Positions 63,647 through 64,000 of a DNA stretch of 64,000 nt are shown piece by piece. Source of the DNA: Dendrocalamus latiflorus (taxonomy: Eukaryota > Streptophyta > Magnoliopsida > Poales > Poaceae); contig CM029654.1 in the NCBI GenBank assembly GCA_017311315.1, positions 930,001 through 994,000 of the forward strand, given 5' to 3'. Within the stretch, counting starts at the first letter, position 1. The number at the start of each line of letters is the position of its first letter. Made by a program: the position numbers and the translations under genes. The notes under the pieces were generated by a model that saw only the letters and a list, made by a program, of their open reading frames with translations, did no database searches and was not told where the DNA came from.

Positions 63647-64000
63647 CTAACCTAGTCTGGATAAATAGTCAGCTATAATAGTCTGCTCAAGACGGTCTTT
63701 GGCACAATTTTCACATAAACTGTTTGTAACTGAAAAAATTTCATGCAAAAAGGGCTCTGGTATCCATCTCACTTGGGCACTAGATGCAGACTGACACTTG
63801 AATAGTAGGACGAGCACAAAGCCAGTAAGTTGTGTATGCGGCGCAAATTTTACACCACGCCAGAAGGAAGTCGCAGCACCAGTTGCCCACCAACAAGACT
63901 GCACCACAAGAAGTCCCTAGTTAGTCCATGCTGAACGCCTTGCCTAAGTGGTAGCAAAAGCTAGATTATGTACCTCTTCACATAGTAGTAGCAGAAATCT
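63647..64000 (-). CDS. Unidentified gene, last exon and part of the preceding one
   Basis: Partial at the right edge. The last exon 63647-63898 (83 codons plus TAG) follows a TGGTGCAG acceptor; a 75-bp intron precedes it, with the donor GTACAT at 63973. The upstream exon piece 63974-64000 reads RFLLLLCEE in phase. The last exon reads SCWWATGAATSFWRGVKF, a hydrophobic stretch TGFVLVLLF, then FLHEIFSVTNSLCENCAKDR and IIADYLSRLG. Splice sites and phase agree, so it looks like a real gene C-terminus. I do not recognise the family; the rest lies beyond the window. Confidence 0.65.

Noticed and set aside
1..64000. CRISPR arrays, operons, bacterial promoters
   Set aside because: All features are those of a plant nuclear genome; the tandem repeats present lack unique spacers.

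Overview
The window is plant nuclear DNA, almost certainly from a grass. Spliced plant genes with very GC-rich first exons are scattered through AT-rich intergenic DNA packed with Ty1/copia, hAT, Tourist-type and unclassified repeats. I see no bacterial, organellar or CRISPR features. The genus cannot be fixed from sequence alone.

Genes, left to right: the 3' end of a subgroup-4 R2R3-MYB repressor gene (1-252, +); a complete 20S proteasome alpha-7 subunit gene (12998-20299, -, 3 exons, 249 aa); a thaumatin-like/PR-5 gene (28595-30324, -, 3 exons, 316 aa); an intronless ARMADILLO-REPEAT-ONLY (ARO) type gene (42276-44159, -, 627 aa); a BIG BROTHER-related RING-H2 E3 ligase gene (50009-57679, -, 7 exons, with an unexplained one-base frame mismatch); and the last exons of an unidentified gene at the right edge (63647-64000, -). 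They have unrelated jobs (transcriptional repression, protein turnover, defence, polarity scaffolding, ubiquitination) and do not form a pathway cluster.

Mobile DNA dominates. Two young Ty1/copia elements each sit inside a host intron: 14479-19425 in the proteasome gene, sense to it, with LTRs identical by eye; and 50984-56395 in the RING gene, antisense to it, with LTRs differing by one base. Nine hAT-like non-autonomous elements have recognisable inverted ends and perfect 8-bp target duplications. Two of these carry pieces of host genes: 22765-24305 holds an intron-containing RPT6 proteasome ATPase fragment, and 33503-35015 holds pieces of three different genes, including a proline-transporter fragment. 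A PIF/Tourist-like element (40140-41046) carries a PPR gene fragment, and an SF3B2 fragment lies at 21609-21897. There are also a probable 3.1-kb solo LTR (60393-63526) with a 5-bp target duplication, a TRIM-like tandem array (37786-38624), several Tourist MITEs (one nested in another), foldback MITEs, a pair of GAGTAC-rich repeats, and a 100-N assembly gap (47748-47847).

No new multi-gene biochemical system is evident. The most notable content is gene-fragment capture by hAT elements (Pack-type transposons) and the two copia insertions in introns of ubiquitin-proteasome genes.
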